This document shows positions 24,201-35,700 of a stretch of DNA of 64,000 bases, piece after piece. The notes beneath the pieces were generated by a model. The model was not told the origin of the DNA, did no database searches, and worked only from the letters and a program-made list of their open reading frames with translations. Position 1 is the stretch's first letter. Every line of letters starts with the position of its first letter. A program made the translations under genes and the position numbers. Source of the DNA: Nicotiana tabacum (taxonomy: Eukaryota > Streptophyta > Magnoliopsida > Solanales > Solanaceae); assembly GCF_000715075.1 (NCBI RefSeq), contig NC_134081.1, forward strand, positions 111,822,289 through 111,886,288, in the 5' to 3' direction.

Positions 24201-25135
24201 ACATAAATGCTACTAAGCGTATGCTCAATAGCAAGTTTGATATGAAAGACTTGGGAGTTGCTAATTTAGTTCTGGGAATTAAGATCCATAAGACTCTTCA
24301 AGGTCTGGCATTGTCACAATCTCATTATATTAAGATAGTACTTGAAAAATTCAAGCACTTGGGCTTTAAAGTTGCAAAGACTCCAATTGACGTGAATCTT
24401 GCATTAGCAAAGAATAAAGGCCAAAGCATATCACAATTGGATTATGCTCGTGTGTTGGGATGCTTAATGTATATCATGAATTGTACACGACCAGATATAG
24501 CTTGTGCTATAAGTAAACTGAGTCGATATACGAGCAATCCAGGCCAATCTCATTGGATGGAAATGAAACGAGTTTTGGGATATATAGAACATACACAGAA
24601 CTTTGACTTGCACTACCGTAAATTCCCTGCGGTGATTGAGGGATACTGTGATTGAAATTGGATCATCGGTTCAACTGATTCTAAGTCCACGAGTGGATAT
24701 GTATTCACTATTGGTGGAGGAGCGGTATCTTAGAAGTCGTCCAAACAAACATGTATTGCCCGCTCTACAATGGAGGTTGAATTCATAGCCTTAGATAAAG
24801 CCGGTGAAGAAGCTGAATGGCTCCGGAATTTCTTGGAAGACATTCCATTTTGGCCTAAACCGTTGGCACCAATATGCATACATTGTGATAGTCAAGCGGT
24901 AATTGGAAGGGCTGGGAGCGTTATGTATAACGGTAAATCTCGTCATATACGACGAAGAGATAAAACCGTTAGGCAATTACTCTCTAGAGGAATTATCACG
25001 ATTGACTATGTAAAGTCAAGTGATAATGTGTCGGATCCACTTACAAAAGGACTAACTAGAGAGGTAGTTGAGAAATCATCAAGGGGAATGGGGCTATGGC
25101 CGAGAACAAGTCATTGTGGCGGTAACTCTACCTAG
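21222..25135 (+). pseudogene. Element C gag-pol polyprotein, one frameshift and three stops
   Basis: Gag starts at ATG 21222. A single-base loss at about 21628 (in a Tyr codon) shifts the frame, and the second frame then runs open from 21632 to 23719. Domains in order: UBN2-type gag, a knuckle CYNYGKTGHKSTEC (about 21985; second Cys is Tyr), protease FDSRATRHVC (about 22150; the usual DSG reads DSR), and the integrase zinc region (HIRLGHVNYKTL). The integrase core shows its acidic residues in LIHTDICD, IRSDRGGEY and GIAERKNRTL. RT carries YVDDMLIMS near 24160, followed by RNase H. Three later stops lie in the same frame: TAG 23717 (Trp position), TGA 24653 and a TAG near 24731 (Trp position). 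The frame ends at TAG 25133. The changes in the protease and knuckle suggest it was inactive even without the stops. Confidence 0.92.
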
Positions 25136-25691
25136 AAGACTGGAGATCCCAAGATCTAGGTTCAAGGAGATCAAACAAAGTCATTAATGACGGTTCAACA
25201 TTGTCAAATAAAATTTTAGTCCGTTCTCGTGATGAGACAATGTTCAGTACCAAGGATAAAGCATTAAGGCTTTTTAATAATTTCTAAATTTGATACGGGG
25301 TATATCAAATAGTGTATCTACAGGATGACACGTTTAGGAATTACCTATGTAAGTGTGAAGTGTTAGCCGCTTCAAGGAGAACTTTGTAAGGCCAGTTCTC
25401 TACGCACTTATGAAACCAGGCGGTGTTCATGGCTGAAACGAACACAACAATGAGAACCAAAGACGGTTAAGGGTTGATTGTGTAACTTATGGTTGTCTAG
25501 GTATACACCAAAGATCGACGGTTTAAAGATATCAAATCTACCGATTGGCCGAGTATATCCGACATAAGTTTACTACGGAAAGTTCAAAGGGAAACCTACT
25601 TATCCAGATGCGATTAATCCTTGCTTGCAAATCACACAGTTTTTCCATGCATACTTCCGTGATATAGCCATTCCCCATTCATGTGGGGGAT
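25136..25691 (+). other. C 3' noncoding region and polypurine tract
   Basis: This ~556-bp noncoding stretch is homologous to the equivalent region of B. It ends CATGTGGGGGAT, a purine-rich tract directly before the 3' LTR. Confidence 0.75.
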
Positions 25692-26771
25692 TGTTGAGGT
25701 TTTGTTTTTAAGATGAAATAGTCTTAAAATGAGGGTGAATGGAAAATGGAGGGAAAATGAAATTTTTGAGTAAAATTTTAAGTTTCCCCCTCTTGACAAT
25801 GAGACATTGTCCCACATTGGAAGAGGAAAAGATTTTTTGTGGGTATATATATAATTGCTCTTCCTGTAGCTCTTAAAGAGTTAAGAAGAAAGCAAGCCTC
25901 GCGCCGTCGTCGTCGTCGCTCGCTCGGCTCGGCTACGGCTACGGCTACGGATTCGGATTTGGTCAAATGATCGATTGATTGATTAATTTTTTGGACCAAA
26001 TTTATTTGCTAATAGTAAATATTAACGTAAGATTATCCGCATTTGTAACGGATATGTTCCAATCCGTGTACTGACCACCAGCTGCGACAACAAGCCGCCT
26101 AATGCTCTTCCCACCATGGCCAAGTGCTTGCTCCACAAACAAGCTAATTTTATTTGTTAATAGTAAATATTAACGTAAGATTATCCGCATTTATAACGGA
26201 TATGTTCCAATCCGTGTACTGACCACCAGCTGCGACAACAAGCCGCCTAATGCTCTTCCCACCATGGCCAAGTGTTTGCTCCACAAACAAGCTAATGCAT
26301 GCTCCATCATGGAGGGTGGACGGTCGTTCTTCTTCAACACTGGCTGCTATATATATGTGCAGCAGCTGTTGAAGAAAGACACACACAATACACAAGACAC
26401 AAAACTGAAAACACTCAACAGATTTGGCTATACATTGCACTCCTTCCTTCTCAGCATTTCCATACGATTTTTTGAGTTTCTACTCCTTTGTTCTGCATTG
26501 TTTTAACTGCAAACAAAGCAACTGTAAGTGTGATTTGCTACCGAACTTTGTGTTCGCTGAAACACTGGGGTTTGAAGTACCGCTACACCAGTGTGTGATT
26601 CATTCTATCCTGGGAGGAAATAATCCATAACCTTGGGTACTAGGAGGGGATTAAATTCCTTAAGGAATCACTGTGAATTCAGTGGGCTTGAATTAATTAC
26701 CGTTTCATTACGATAACTTATATTTTCCAGAATTATTATTTACAAATACAACAATATTGGCGGGACTAACA
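25692..26771 (+). repeat. C 3' LTR
   Basis: This 1080-bp sequence matches 19931-21017 with few differences. It includes the 148-bp tandem duplication at about 26007-26296 and the TATA-like GGGTATATATATAATTG near 25840. The match ends with GGGACTAACA, and B LTR sequence follows. Confidence 0.9.
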
Positions 26772-26981
26772 ATTAAATCGTTCTATCCTGGGAGGATAAT
26801 ATTCCAACACCTCGGGTACTTGAGGGGAATAATTTCCTTAAGGACACACTGTGCATTCAGTGGACTCGATTTATTCCAATATTATTTTTCCAGAATTTAT
26901 TTCGTGTAACTGGTTCTACTAACTTTCTGGGAAAGTTTAATGATTTTTATTGTTTATTACAGTAATACATAGTTAATAACA
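26772..26981 (+). repeat. B 3' LTR, second part
   Basis: The sequence resumes the B LTR (TTCTATCCTGGGAGGATAAT, then the CTTAAGGACACACTGTGCATTC region) where it was cut at 19930. It ends at AATAACA, where homology with the middle LTR stops. A ~20-base TTTCTGTTTC stretch present in the middle LTR is missing here. Confidence 0.85.
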
Positions 26982-28164
26982 GAATTAAACTTTCAAACGG
27001 GGCCTGATAAGAGTTATTATATGAATGAGCATTAGAGATTCATTATCTGCCTCTTCGCCATAGTCCTTTGGTTGAACGTCAATACATTTCTTATGTGTGC
27101 ATAGAAATATAATGTTCAACAGCTTCTTATATTTTCATCTTCTATTTCACATCCCATTTTCTGCTGTAGTTTTTATACAAATATTTTCCCCTTATAATTT
27201 CATCACTATAGTATGACATTATTTTTGTTTTATTAAAGTCTTGGATTCATAACATGGATGGTTAGGTATTTGGAAGATAATAACGGATAGTTACCACAGT
27301 TTGATCAAGGGATTTATCAAGAGTTTGGCCAAGGGAATAATGAGACCACATCAATTAATATGGTATGGAGAAAATATGAAAAATCGGTGGAAATATTGGA
27401 CTATGGAAGGCTTATTTGATGTGCAGTCCAGCTTATCAAATGACTGCTAAAGTTTATTAAACATGGTTGTTTGCCTAAATTGTTCTCATGTCAAAGCTAA
27501 ATCTTTTGTGTTAGTCTTTTTTGAAGTGACTGCTTTCAGTTTTCTTGTCCTTCTAATGCTTGACCAAAGTATTATGCAATATTTGGTCCTCTATTACATG
27601 AGCTCAAATACAAACGTTGACTTTTCTTTTACTTCATGTCATCTTGCCTCTCGAAATGATATGCTTAGGAGAAAGTAACAGTTTAAACAATTGAAATATG
27701 CAATTTGACTTGTTACGACATACATGTGTTTGACCAATGTCCTTCTTACACATTTCTGTCCTCTATCATACAGCCTGAGGGATGGAATGACGGGAGATTC
27801 TAGCAAGCAAAGGTAACATTCATAGAAACTTAGTCACATTGAATAAAAGGTTCAAATTTGTCGCTCTTAATATTACCATCCGTTATACTTTAGAAGTATT
27901 CATACCCTTATCAAATTTCTATGGTCTATTTTGCTTTGTGGCAGCACTGCATACTATGGTGAATACAAGTGTTAAGGAGCAGGGGCTAATAGATCAAAGA
28001 GGGTGGGCTGGTCACGTAGCTTATCGAGCGAGGAAGCTGCACCATTTCTGACCAAGAATATGATCGGAGGGCGAAGTTGGTTAAAGCCTGCACCTACCCA
28101 TTTCAAGAGACGTTCAACTATTGTCACTCCCACTGGAGGAAACTAAAATCAACTACGACCATCA

Positions 28165-28239
<75 letters not shown>

Positions 28240-28618
28240 AAAGAAGAAGACTACTCAAGATCAATTCCAGCTTATCTCTTGTGAAAATTTTCATTCTTTA
28301 ATTATTAAAATTGATTTTTGAGGCCATGTATATCTCGTAGATATTACTCTTACACGTACCTCCAAGAGATATTCACGATTAAAGTATACATGTTTTTCCT
28401 ATTTCAGTAGTTGTAGTAGTTTAGTAGCTGGTTCTAATGAAAAAGAGGAACCGTCACTATTAGTTCATCACCTTTGTCACAACTTAATTGACTTTCAAGG
28501 TCAAATGATGGTAGTATCTAATTTAAATACATAAGTTACCCCTAAACTATGGACCAAATCCCTGTTACACAATTTTTGCTAACGAAAATTACCTTACACA
28601 CTCAACCTTTTTAAAGTG
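26982..28618. other. Host segment between B/C and D
   Basis: About 1.6 kb of AT-rich single-copy-like DNA. No recognisable exon or RNA gene. The most gene-like part is 27950-28060, open for ~70 codons on the + strand with a possible acceptor (GTGGCAG) before it, but it matches no family I know. It contains a (TA)n microsatellite. Confidence 0.4.
28167..28237. repeat. (TA)n microsatellite
   Basis: About 35 uninterrupted TA units. The tyrosine/isoleucine 'proteins' readable here are artefacts of the repeat. Confidence 0.97.
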
Positions 28619-28623
28619 TAGCT
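28619..28623. repeat. Target site duplication of D, left copy (TAGCT)
   Basis: Pairs with TAACT at 38781-38785 with one G/A difference. Joining the flanks gives a continuous AT-rich host sequence, which supports this boundary. Confidence 0.65.
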
Positions 28624-29552
28624 TGATGTTTTAACTTCAATACCACACGGGGGGGGGGGGGGGGGGGGGTTATTTGTGTGGTGTCCAATTTTTCGCTTAA
28701 ACTGATTATGAAATGACCTGGTTCTTCTAAGTGTTCCTTAACCTACTATTGTTGAAATAGTAAATGCGAAAAGTAAAGAATACAAGTATTTTACGTTGAA
28801 AATACCTGGCTCAAAAGATGAAAAAACCAAGACCTACTTCTCACTAGGATTTTTTCAAACTCTCCACTAAATCACTAAGCCAAAAACTGTATTTACAAAA
28901 TATTTTTGTAAACCTAGGATTAACTCTAACCCCGTTGTGGCAACCAGCCTCTAACTGCTGCGATAACTTCAAGTTAGCTCTAACTTGAATACTCTGAGTA
29001 CCTATTACAATTGTCTCTAGAAAAAGCTGAAAGGTACAATATGAAAACACCTACTACAATTGAACTAGAATAAAAAACAGACACTTGGAACTGATTCTTC
29101 TATCTGGTTCATGTAGCTTCAGGTTTGTACACTTGAATCACACACGAATTGCTTGCAAAATGCCTTGCTATTTTGCTCTCAATTCACGTTTAACTTCTGC
29201 TTTTGTGCATCGCTGTAGAATGAGAACGTCCTGCAATATATAGAGTTAGTAGATGAAGAAATAACTAGAGTTCTAATGCTACTCTTCCTTGGTGGAAGAG
29301 TTCTCGTTGATCTCAATATCTAACTCCTCCCTTATCTTGGATAGTGTTCTCTTTGAGTAAGGAGTCCTTCTCCTTATCAATTATGCAACCTTTTCGATTA
29401 GGAGATATCAATTATACCAAGTTAAGCTTATCTCCTTCATGTGCATCCCACATGCTTGAATCTACCTGTGTCTATATACACAAGGGATGGACATGGTTCA
29501 TGCTTTAGCTTCCTTTGTCAATCTTCAAAACTAACCTTCACTTGGGCCAATA
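28624..29552 (-). repeat. D LTR (3' LTR in element orientation)
   Basis: Homologous to 37866-38780 along its length. It has a 21-base G run at 28649-28669 where the other LTR has a shorter, interrupted one, which accounts for most of the length difference. On the - strand it starts with TATTGGCCC (one mutation from TGTTGGCCC) and is preceded by a GGGGGAATT polypurine tract at 29553-29568. Confidence 0.9.
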
Positions 29553-30021
29553 AATTCCCCCTTTTTGATGATGACAAACCCTTTGCTTTTTATAAGCTTA
29601 GGCCCTGTTTCAACTTAGCTCAACATCAACACAATGTTAGAAATATTTTTCCTTATTATCAAGGACCGGGTACATTAGGTTATAAATATAACTGTTCAAA
29701 GTGTAAAGCACAACCTTTTTTTCCCTTTTGGCATCATCGAAAAGTTGCATAAATAAGTAGATAACTAGATTTTAAAACTTACTCATGGCCACTGGGGCTA
29801 CTTCAAATGCAATCATGGGTTTATAATCATAGATCAAGCTACGAATTTTAACCATCAAAGAAATATAAACAAACAGTTAGAGCAAAAGATAGTGAATTTC
29901 TTTGATGATTGATAAGATTCTACCACAAAGCATAAGAAAAAATAAAAACACTGGAACATGAGCAAAAGAAACAAAAAATCCCGAACTGGGTCACTGGTTG
30001 ATCTACACTAGGCTAGGAGGC
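29553..30021 (-). other. D 3' noncoding region with polypurine tract
   Basis: This ~470-bp AT-rich region lies between the third ORF and the LTR. The - strand AAAAAGGGGGAATT next to the LTR is the polypurine tract. Its surroundings (TGTCATCATCAAAAAGGGGG) match the same site in element E. Confidence 0.75.
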
Positions 30022-32146
30022 TTAAGGCTGGGATGAACTAGGTGCTTGGTTTTTGGCTTTGAGGAGTTTCAGCACATCTTGAAGAATGCCATCATTCTTC
30101 TCCTTTTTTCTTGCCAGCTCAATTCTGAGATCATCTCTCTCAGTCTCCACCTCTGCCAACCTCTTCTTCAGCCTCTAAATTCAGCATGCTTAGCCCCACT
30201 TTCTTGCATCAAGGCTCGCACCTTGCTATTCACTAGTACATTCTTGGATGAACTAGGTTTTTTAGGAGTGGCATGGACTTCATAGTCACAAGCAATCAGA
30301 GTATTTTCCCCAAAATGATCCCTACTTGTACCAAACTCCCACTTCTTCATAAGTACCTTGAAATGTGCAAGCATAACTATGAGAATGAAGCCATAGGGAA
30401 TGGCATGAGTCTTGGTGCCATTTAGAACCCTATCAAGAAGTTGGATTATAAATCCAGGCCAATTAATCTGTCTCCCACTGTCTAAACACTCCATAAGGAC
30501 CAAGTCCATGAAGTTTTCAATGTGCCTCCTTTCCTGCCTTGGCAGAACACATTTGTTGACAAATTCGAACAACACCTTGTGGGGTGGCTTCATCTCACTC
30601 TTGTACACAGCCTTGGGCTCAACTTCCTCCTCATTGTCACTAAATTTTCTGGTAATGGTAAAGGGCAGTAGGAAGCTTTTCTAGGCTTGGCCACTTAAGC
30701 TTTGTATAGTCATTGTACCCCTCAGCAGGTACACCCAGAATTTCTCTCAACTCTTTCACATCGAAGGAGACTTGCACTCCTTTCACTATACTGGTAACCT
30801 TTCCATCTTTCACCTCACCATTTGCCATAAACTCAACAATTTCATTCCTGACCAACTTGTCATTCATCTGAAGGACCATGTCATTCCAGCCTTGCAACTC
30901 TAACTTCTCAAAAGCAACACCATTCCTTGCTCCTCCAAGTCCTGAGGAGTCTGCCCTTCAAAATTGTCCTCTTGCCAAACTTGGCCATATTGTCTTTCTC
31001 AGTGTCAGAATAATTTTCTTCCTCTCCACTCCATTCCTTTTCTTCAACATTTTTCACTTGTTTTGACTTCACAGCAGACCTTGTTCTTTTTACCAATGTG
31101 GATGGTTCAACAAAATTTGACTCTGAAACAAACTTCTTAGTGGAAGTCTTGGATTTCTTGGCTTTGGGAGTCAGAACCTCCACTTCTTCAGTCTCATCTT
31201 CATCTCGAAGGACCAGGTCCATCTCATCAATGTCAATAGCCTTAACATGCTCATCCACCTTCTTCTTTCCCTTAGCAACTGTTTTTCTTCTACTTTCTCC
31301 TAAGGCTTTCTGTAGTTCTGCCTCATTCTGCTTTAGCTGACTTCTTATGGCTCTTCCTCTTGTGGGAGGAATTTCAATAGTAACAGAAGGGGCAGCCTTA
31401 CTTTTCTTGTTAGCGCTAGCAGTGCTAGGGGTTTTAGCCTTTGAACTTCCTTTCTTCTTTGGATTATAACTCTCAATCACTCTTCTCAGTAGGTCTGCGA
31501 GGGTTTCCTGTTCAGATGAAATAGATTTATCTCTATTTTTCCCAAGTTGAACCAGCCCTTCAGCAGCTTCGCCAGACCCACTTCCTCCTGTTTTCTTTAC
31601 ACTCTACTCTACTCTAGCAGATATTTCTCCCCAAACAACCATTGCACCTGTATCTTTGGTTAAACTAACATGAGTGTGTGAAGAATCAACCACTCATTTA
31701 CCCTTTCCCCTCACAGCACTCCTAACTCCCTTGCTCTTTTTTTATTTTCCCTTTTTATTTTTACCACCAACTTCTCCAGACTCTGTAGTTTTAACACCTG
31801 CTATAGACCCTACCAGCATAAACCTATTTTTCAAATTTGTATCAACTTCAGAAATTATCTCAGAAGTAGATTTAGGGCCAGAAGATACATGTTCAGTTTC
31901 AGAAGAAACTATTTCTTCCCCCTCAGTAGCAGATTTAAATGAGTCATCAGATTTCTGAGATTCTTGGAACTGGCTATCCTTCAATTGTTTATCTAATTTC
32001 TTGGATAATGCGCTCCCTGCTACAGTCTTGCAAGCAAGCATCTTAGTTTTTCCTTTCTTAGACAGAGGTGTAGTTGAGGTTGTGATAGATGGTGTGGGTG
32101 TGATTTCCTTTGGTGGGGATGAAGGATTTTCAGGAGTGTTAGCCAT
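30022..32146 (-). pseudogene. D third ORF (envelope-position ORF of the SIRE type), broken
   Basis: Read on the - strand it starts MANTPENPSSPPKE at 32146 and ends APSSSQP with TAA at 30022-30024. The N-terminal ~400 codons are low-complexity, rich in Ser, Thr, Pro and Lys, with Lys-rich patches. After 30900 comes a folded-looking domain with ILGVPAEG (about 30740), VLPRQERRHI (about 30540), LMECLDSGRQINWPG and IPYGF (about 30400). The end is again Lys/Ser-rich with a possible short coiled coil. Breaks occur near 31740-31480, 30900 and 30620. SIRE-lineage elements often carry an ORF here that has been called envelope-like, but no clear signal peptide or transmembrane segment is visible. Element E has a homologous ORF. 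Function unknown. Confidence 0.75.
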
Positions 32147-32742
32147 TTATGTGCTTGGGTATGGGCGAGAAGAGAATTGGATTGTATTTGGAAGATGAGA
32201 GAAGATGGAGAGTATTTGACGGCCTGAAAAAGATGGAGTAAAGAAAACAATAATGCTGATCAATTTAAAGAGGAGTAATTAATGGGGTAACAGTAGCTTT
32301 TCAAACTTTTAGAAGTTTAATCAAACTGAATTTCAGCTTTGAAAAGACTTTGGAGTGTATCCCTAGAATCTAGGTACTTCAATTCGGTTAGGAGTCTTTT
32401 GAACGGAACTGGTTCACTTGTAACGGATAAGTCCAAAAGAGTTTGGAATTAAGTAGGACTCTGCTCATGATCCAAATATTATTATTTCAAATTATGTAGA
32501 GTGTAGAAAACATACTGAGTAATCTTGATGAACCAAGTTCTTCACTGATAATTGTCTTGTGCAAGTCTAAATTTTCCAAAATAGAAAAAATATCATTAGA
32601 GATTAATGAATCATTTTAGCACATGGAACAAGAGTATACTATTGAAAGTATGAGACTGAGCAAAATCTAATCTAATTATATACAAAATTTACAGATTTTC
32701 TAACCAATTTTTTTTTCATTGTGAATTTTTGAACTGGTCCTT
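32147..32742. other. Spacer between pol and the third ORF of D
   Basis: About 600 bp of AT-rich sequence without an ORF. In SIRE-type elements a spacer lies here and may hold a splice acceptor for the third ORF; I cannot place one with confidence. Confidence 0.5.
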
Positions 32743-35700
32743 TTAGGTGATCTTAATCATCCCTAATTCTAACCTATTCCTTTCGAAGTGATCTCTACTT
32801 AGAGCTTTTGTGAAGATGTCAGCTATTTTCTTGTCAGTAGTACAAAATTCCACAGTTATCAAACCCTTTTCATAGTTATCCCTAAAAGAGTGATGCCTAA
32901 CATCTATGTGCTTAGTTCTCTTGTGATAAACCGGGTTCTTGGTCATACTAATAGCACTAGTGTTATCACAAAAAATGGGGATATAACCAACATCAATTCT
33001 AAAGTCCATTAATTGTTATTTGATCCACAACAATTGAGCACAATATGAAGCAGCAACAACATACTCAGCTTCAGCAGCAGATAAGGACACTGAATTTTGC
33101 TTTTTGGTAGCCCAAGACACAAGACATGAGCCAAGAAAGTGTGCCATACCTGAGGTGCTCTTTCTATCCACAAGAAAACCTACATAATCAGCATCAGCAT
33201 ATCCCACTAGATTGAAATTACTACCTTTTGGATTCCATAGACAAAGATCAGTGGTGCTTTTTAGATATCTCAAAATTCTCTTGACAGTAGTCAAGTGAGA
33301 CTCCTTTGGATTTGCTTGAAATCTTGCACAAATGGCTACACTGAAAACAATGTCAGGTCTACTAGCAGTGAGATACAACAATGAGCCAATCATTCCCCTA
33401 TACAACTTCTGATCAACAGATGAGCCAGGTTCATCTATATCCAACTTTGTAGCTGTTGCAATAGGAGTGTCAATTTCTTTGGAATCTTCCATTTTAAACC
33501 TTTTAAGCAACGCTTTTACATACTTCTGCTGATGGATCATAGTTCCATTTAAATTTTATTTAATTTGTAAGCCTAAAAAGAAATTAAGCTAACCCATCAT
33601 GCTCATTTCAAATTCACTCCCCATTAGTTTAGCAAATTATTTACTTAACTTATCAATAGTTGCTTCAAAGATTATATCATCAACATATATCTGAACTACC
33701 AAGAGATCTTTACCTTTTTCTTTTAAGAATAAGGTATTGTCAATTTTACCTCTCTTGTAGTCATGCTCAAGCAAAAACTTTGATAATCGTTCATACCATG
33801 CTCTTGGATCCTCTTGAGCCCATAAAGTGCTTTGTCAAGTTTGTACACATGATCAGGACTCTCCTTGCTTTCAAACCCCAGAGGTTGCTTGACAAACACT
33901 TCTTCCTTTAGATAGCCATTGAGGAATGCACTCTTGACATCCATCTGGTGAAGGGTGAATTCCATGTAAGCAGCAAAGGCTATGAGGAGTCTTATTGCTT
34001 CCAACCTTGCAACTGGAGAAAAAGTTTCATCATAGTCTATGCCCTCCTCTTGGCTATATCCTTGAACCATCAATCTTGCCTTGTTCCTTGTAACTGTTCC
34101 ATCTTCATCAAGTTTGTTTCTGAAGACCCATTTTGTGCTAATTACTGATCTGTCCTTAGGCCTTGATACCATATGCCAAACTTGACTCCTTTCAAATTGG
34201 TTGAGTTCAACTTGCATTGCATTTACCCAGTCTGCATCCTGCAAAGCCTAGGCAACATTTTTAGGTTTAATAAGAGATAAGAAAGCATCAAAAGCACAAA
34301 GATTCTTTAATGAAGATCTGGTTTTGATTCCAGAGGTTGGATCAGTAATTATGTTCTTAATGGGATAAGAACTGTGATACTTCTAAGATTTTACAACCAA
34401 CTGGTTTCCCCTTGATGTTCCTTCAGTGTTTTGTTGTTGTGGAACATGTTCATGGACAGGTTCTATTGAGGTTTGGGGATCATTTCCTCTTTGTTCTCTT
34501 CCCCCTGTCATGTTGCTCTGGGTGGAAGAACCTGTTCCATCACCTGTTCCTTCTTCCAGTGCAGCTTCAGTCTGGGCTGTGGTTTCATTTAAGTTTCTTA
34601 CCAGCCCAACTGCCTCATCATCATGTTCCTGTCTCTCAGAAAAAATATTAGTTTCATCAAAAATCATATGAACACTTTCTTCAACACACATAGTTCTTTT
34701 GTTATAGACCTTGTAAGCTTTGCTATGAGAAGAATATCCCAAGAATACTCCCTCATCACTTCTGGTATCAAACTTGCCTAGGGAGTCTTTACCATTGTTA
34801 TGCACAAAGCACTTGCATCCATATGCCCTACGATGGGATGTATTTGGTTTTCTCCCTTTAAGTAACTCATAGGGAGTCTTCTCTACAATAGGTCTAGTCA
34901 TGCACCTATTTATGATGTAGCATACAGTATTTACAGCTTCTGCCCAGAAGCTATGGGGCGGTTTACTAGAAAGAAGCATAGTCCTAGCCATATCTTCAAG
35001 TGTCCTCTTCTTTCTTTCAACTACTCCATTTTGTTGTGGAGTCCTAGGAGCAGAGAAATTATGATCTATGCCATGCTCATCACAAAATTCAGCAAATTTA
35101 GCATACTCAAATTCAGTGCCATGATCAGACCTAATTGATGCAAATTGATTACCTAGTTGTTTCTGAGTTTTTCTAACAAAATAAGTGAACATGTCAAATG
35201 CTTCATCTTTAGATGTTAAAAATAATGTCCAAGTAAACCTAGAGTAATCATCAACAAGAACCATTACATATCTTTTACCACCTCTTCTTAATGTTCTCAT
35301 TGGACCACAGAGATCCATATGGATCAGTTCCATCATCCTGGTGGTGCTTACCACTTTTATGCATTTAAAAGAGGATCTTACCTGCTTTCCCCTTGAACAA
35401 GCCTCACACACTTTGTCTTCCTTGAACTTGATGTTAGGCAACCCTAACACCAGGTCCTTAGAGACTAATTTGTTGAGTTGACTCAGACTTGCATGTCCAA
35501 GTCTCTTGTGCCAAAGGAGGGGATTATTGTCCAACACACTTAAGCAAGTGAGTTCATTTTCTGAAAGTGTGGATAGATCTATAATATATATATATTGTTC
35601 ACTCTTTTTTCCTGCAAAACAATCTTGTCAGTGGTAAGATTAATCACTCTTTTTCCCTGCAAAACAATCTTGTCAGTGGTAAGATTAATCACAAAGCATT

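Larger units (their letters stand above)
19931..26771 (+). mobile_element. Ty1/copia element 'C', inserted in the 3' LTR of B
   Basis: LTRs at 19931-21017 (1087 bp) and 25692-26771 (1080 bp) flank a gag-pol region at 21222-25135. The termini are TGTTGAGG and GGGACTAACA. LTR sequence of B stops just before it and resumes just after it, so C inserted into B. A clean 5-bp target duplication is not visible (GTTAT on the left, ATTAA on the right). C is related to B throughout and is far better preserved. Confidence 0.9.
13041..26981 (+). mobile_element. Composite Ty1/copia element 'B' (truncated copy - LTR - element - LTR)
   Basis: The order is: RNase H 3' end (13058-13277), 3' noncoding region with polypurine tract, LTR (13861-14769), decayed gag-pol (15064-18629), 3' noncoding region, and a second LTR (19212-19930 plus 26772-26981). 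Element C sits inside that last LTR. The upstream truncated copy shares its LTR with the downstream element, as in a tandem dimer formed by recombination. The left edge at about 13041 is approximate, and no target duplication is visible. Confidence 0.75.

Noticed and set aside
28077..28321. Tyr/Ile-repeat proteins
   Set aside because: They are simply translations of the (TA)n microsatellite.
26982..28618. Missing RAD16-like upstream exons
   Set aside because: I looked for RING (C-x2-C) and SNF2 ATPase motifs in the host segments 12557-13040 and 26982-28618 and saw none.
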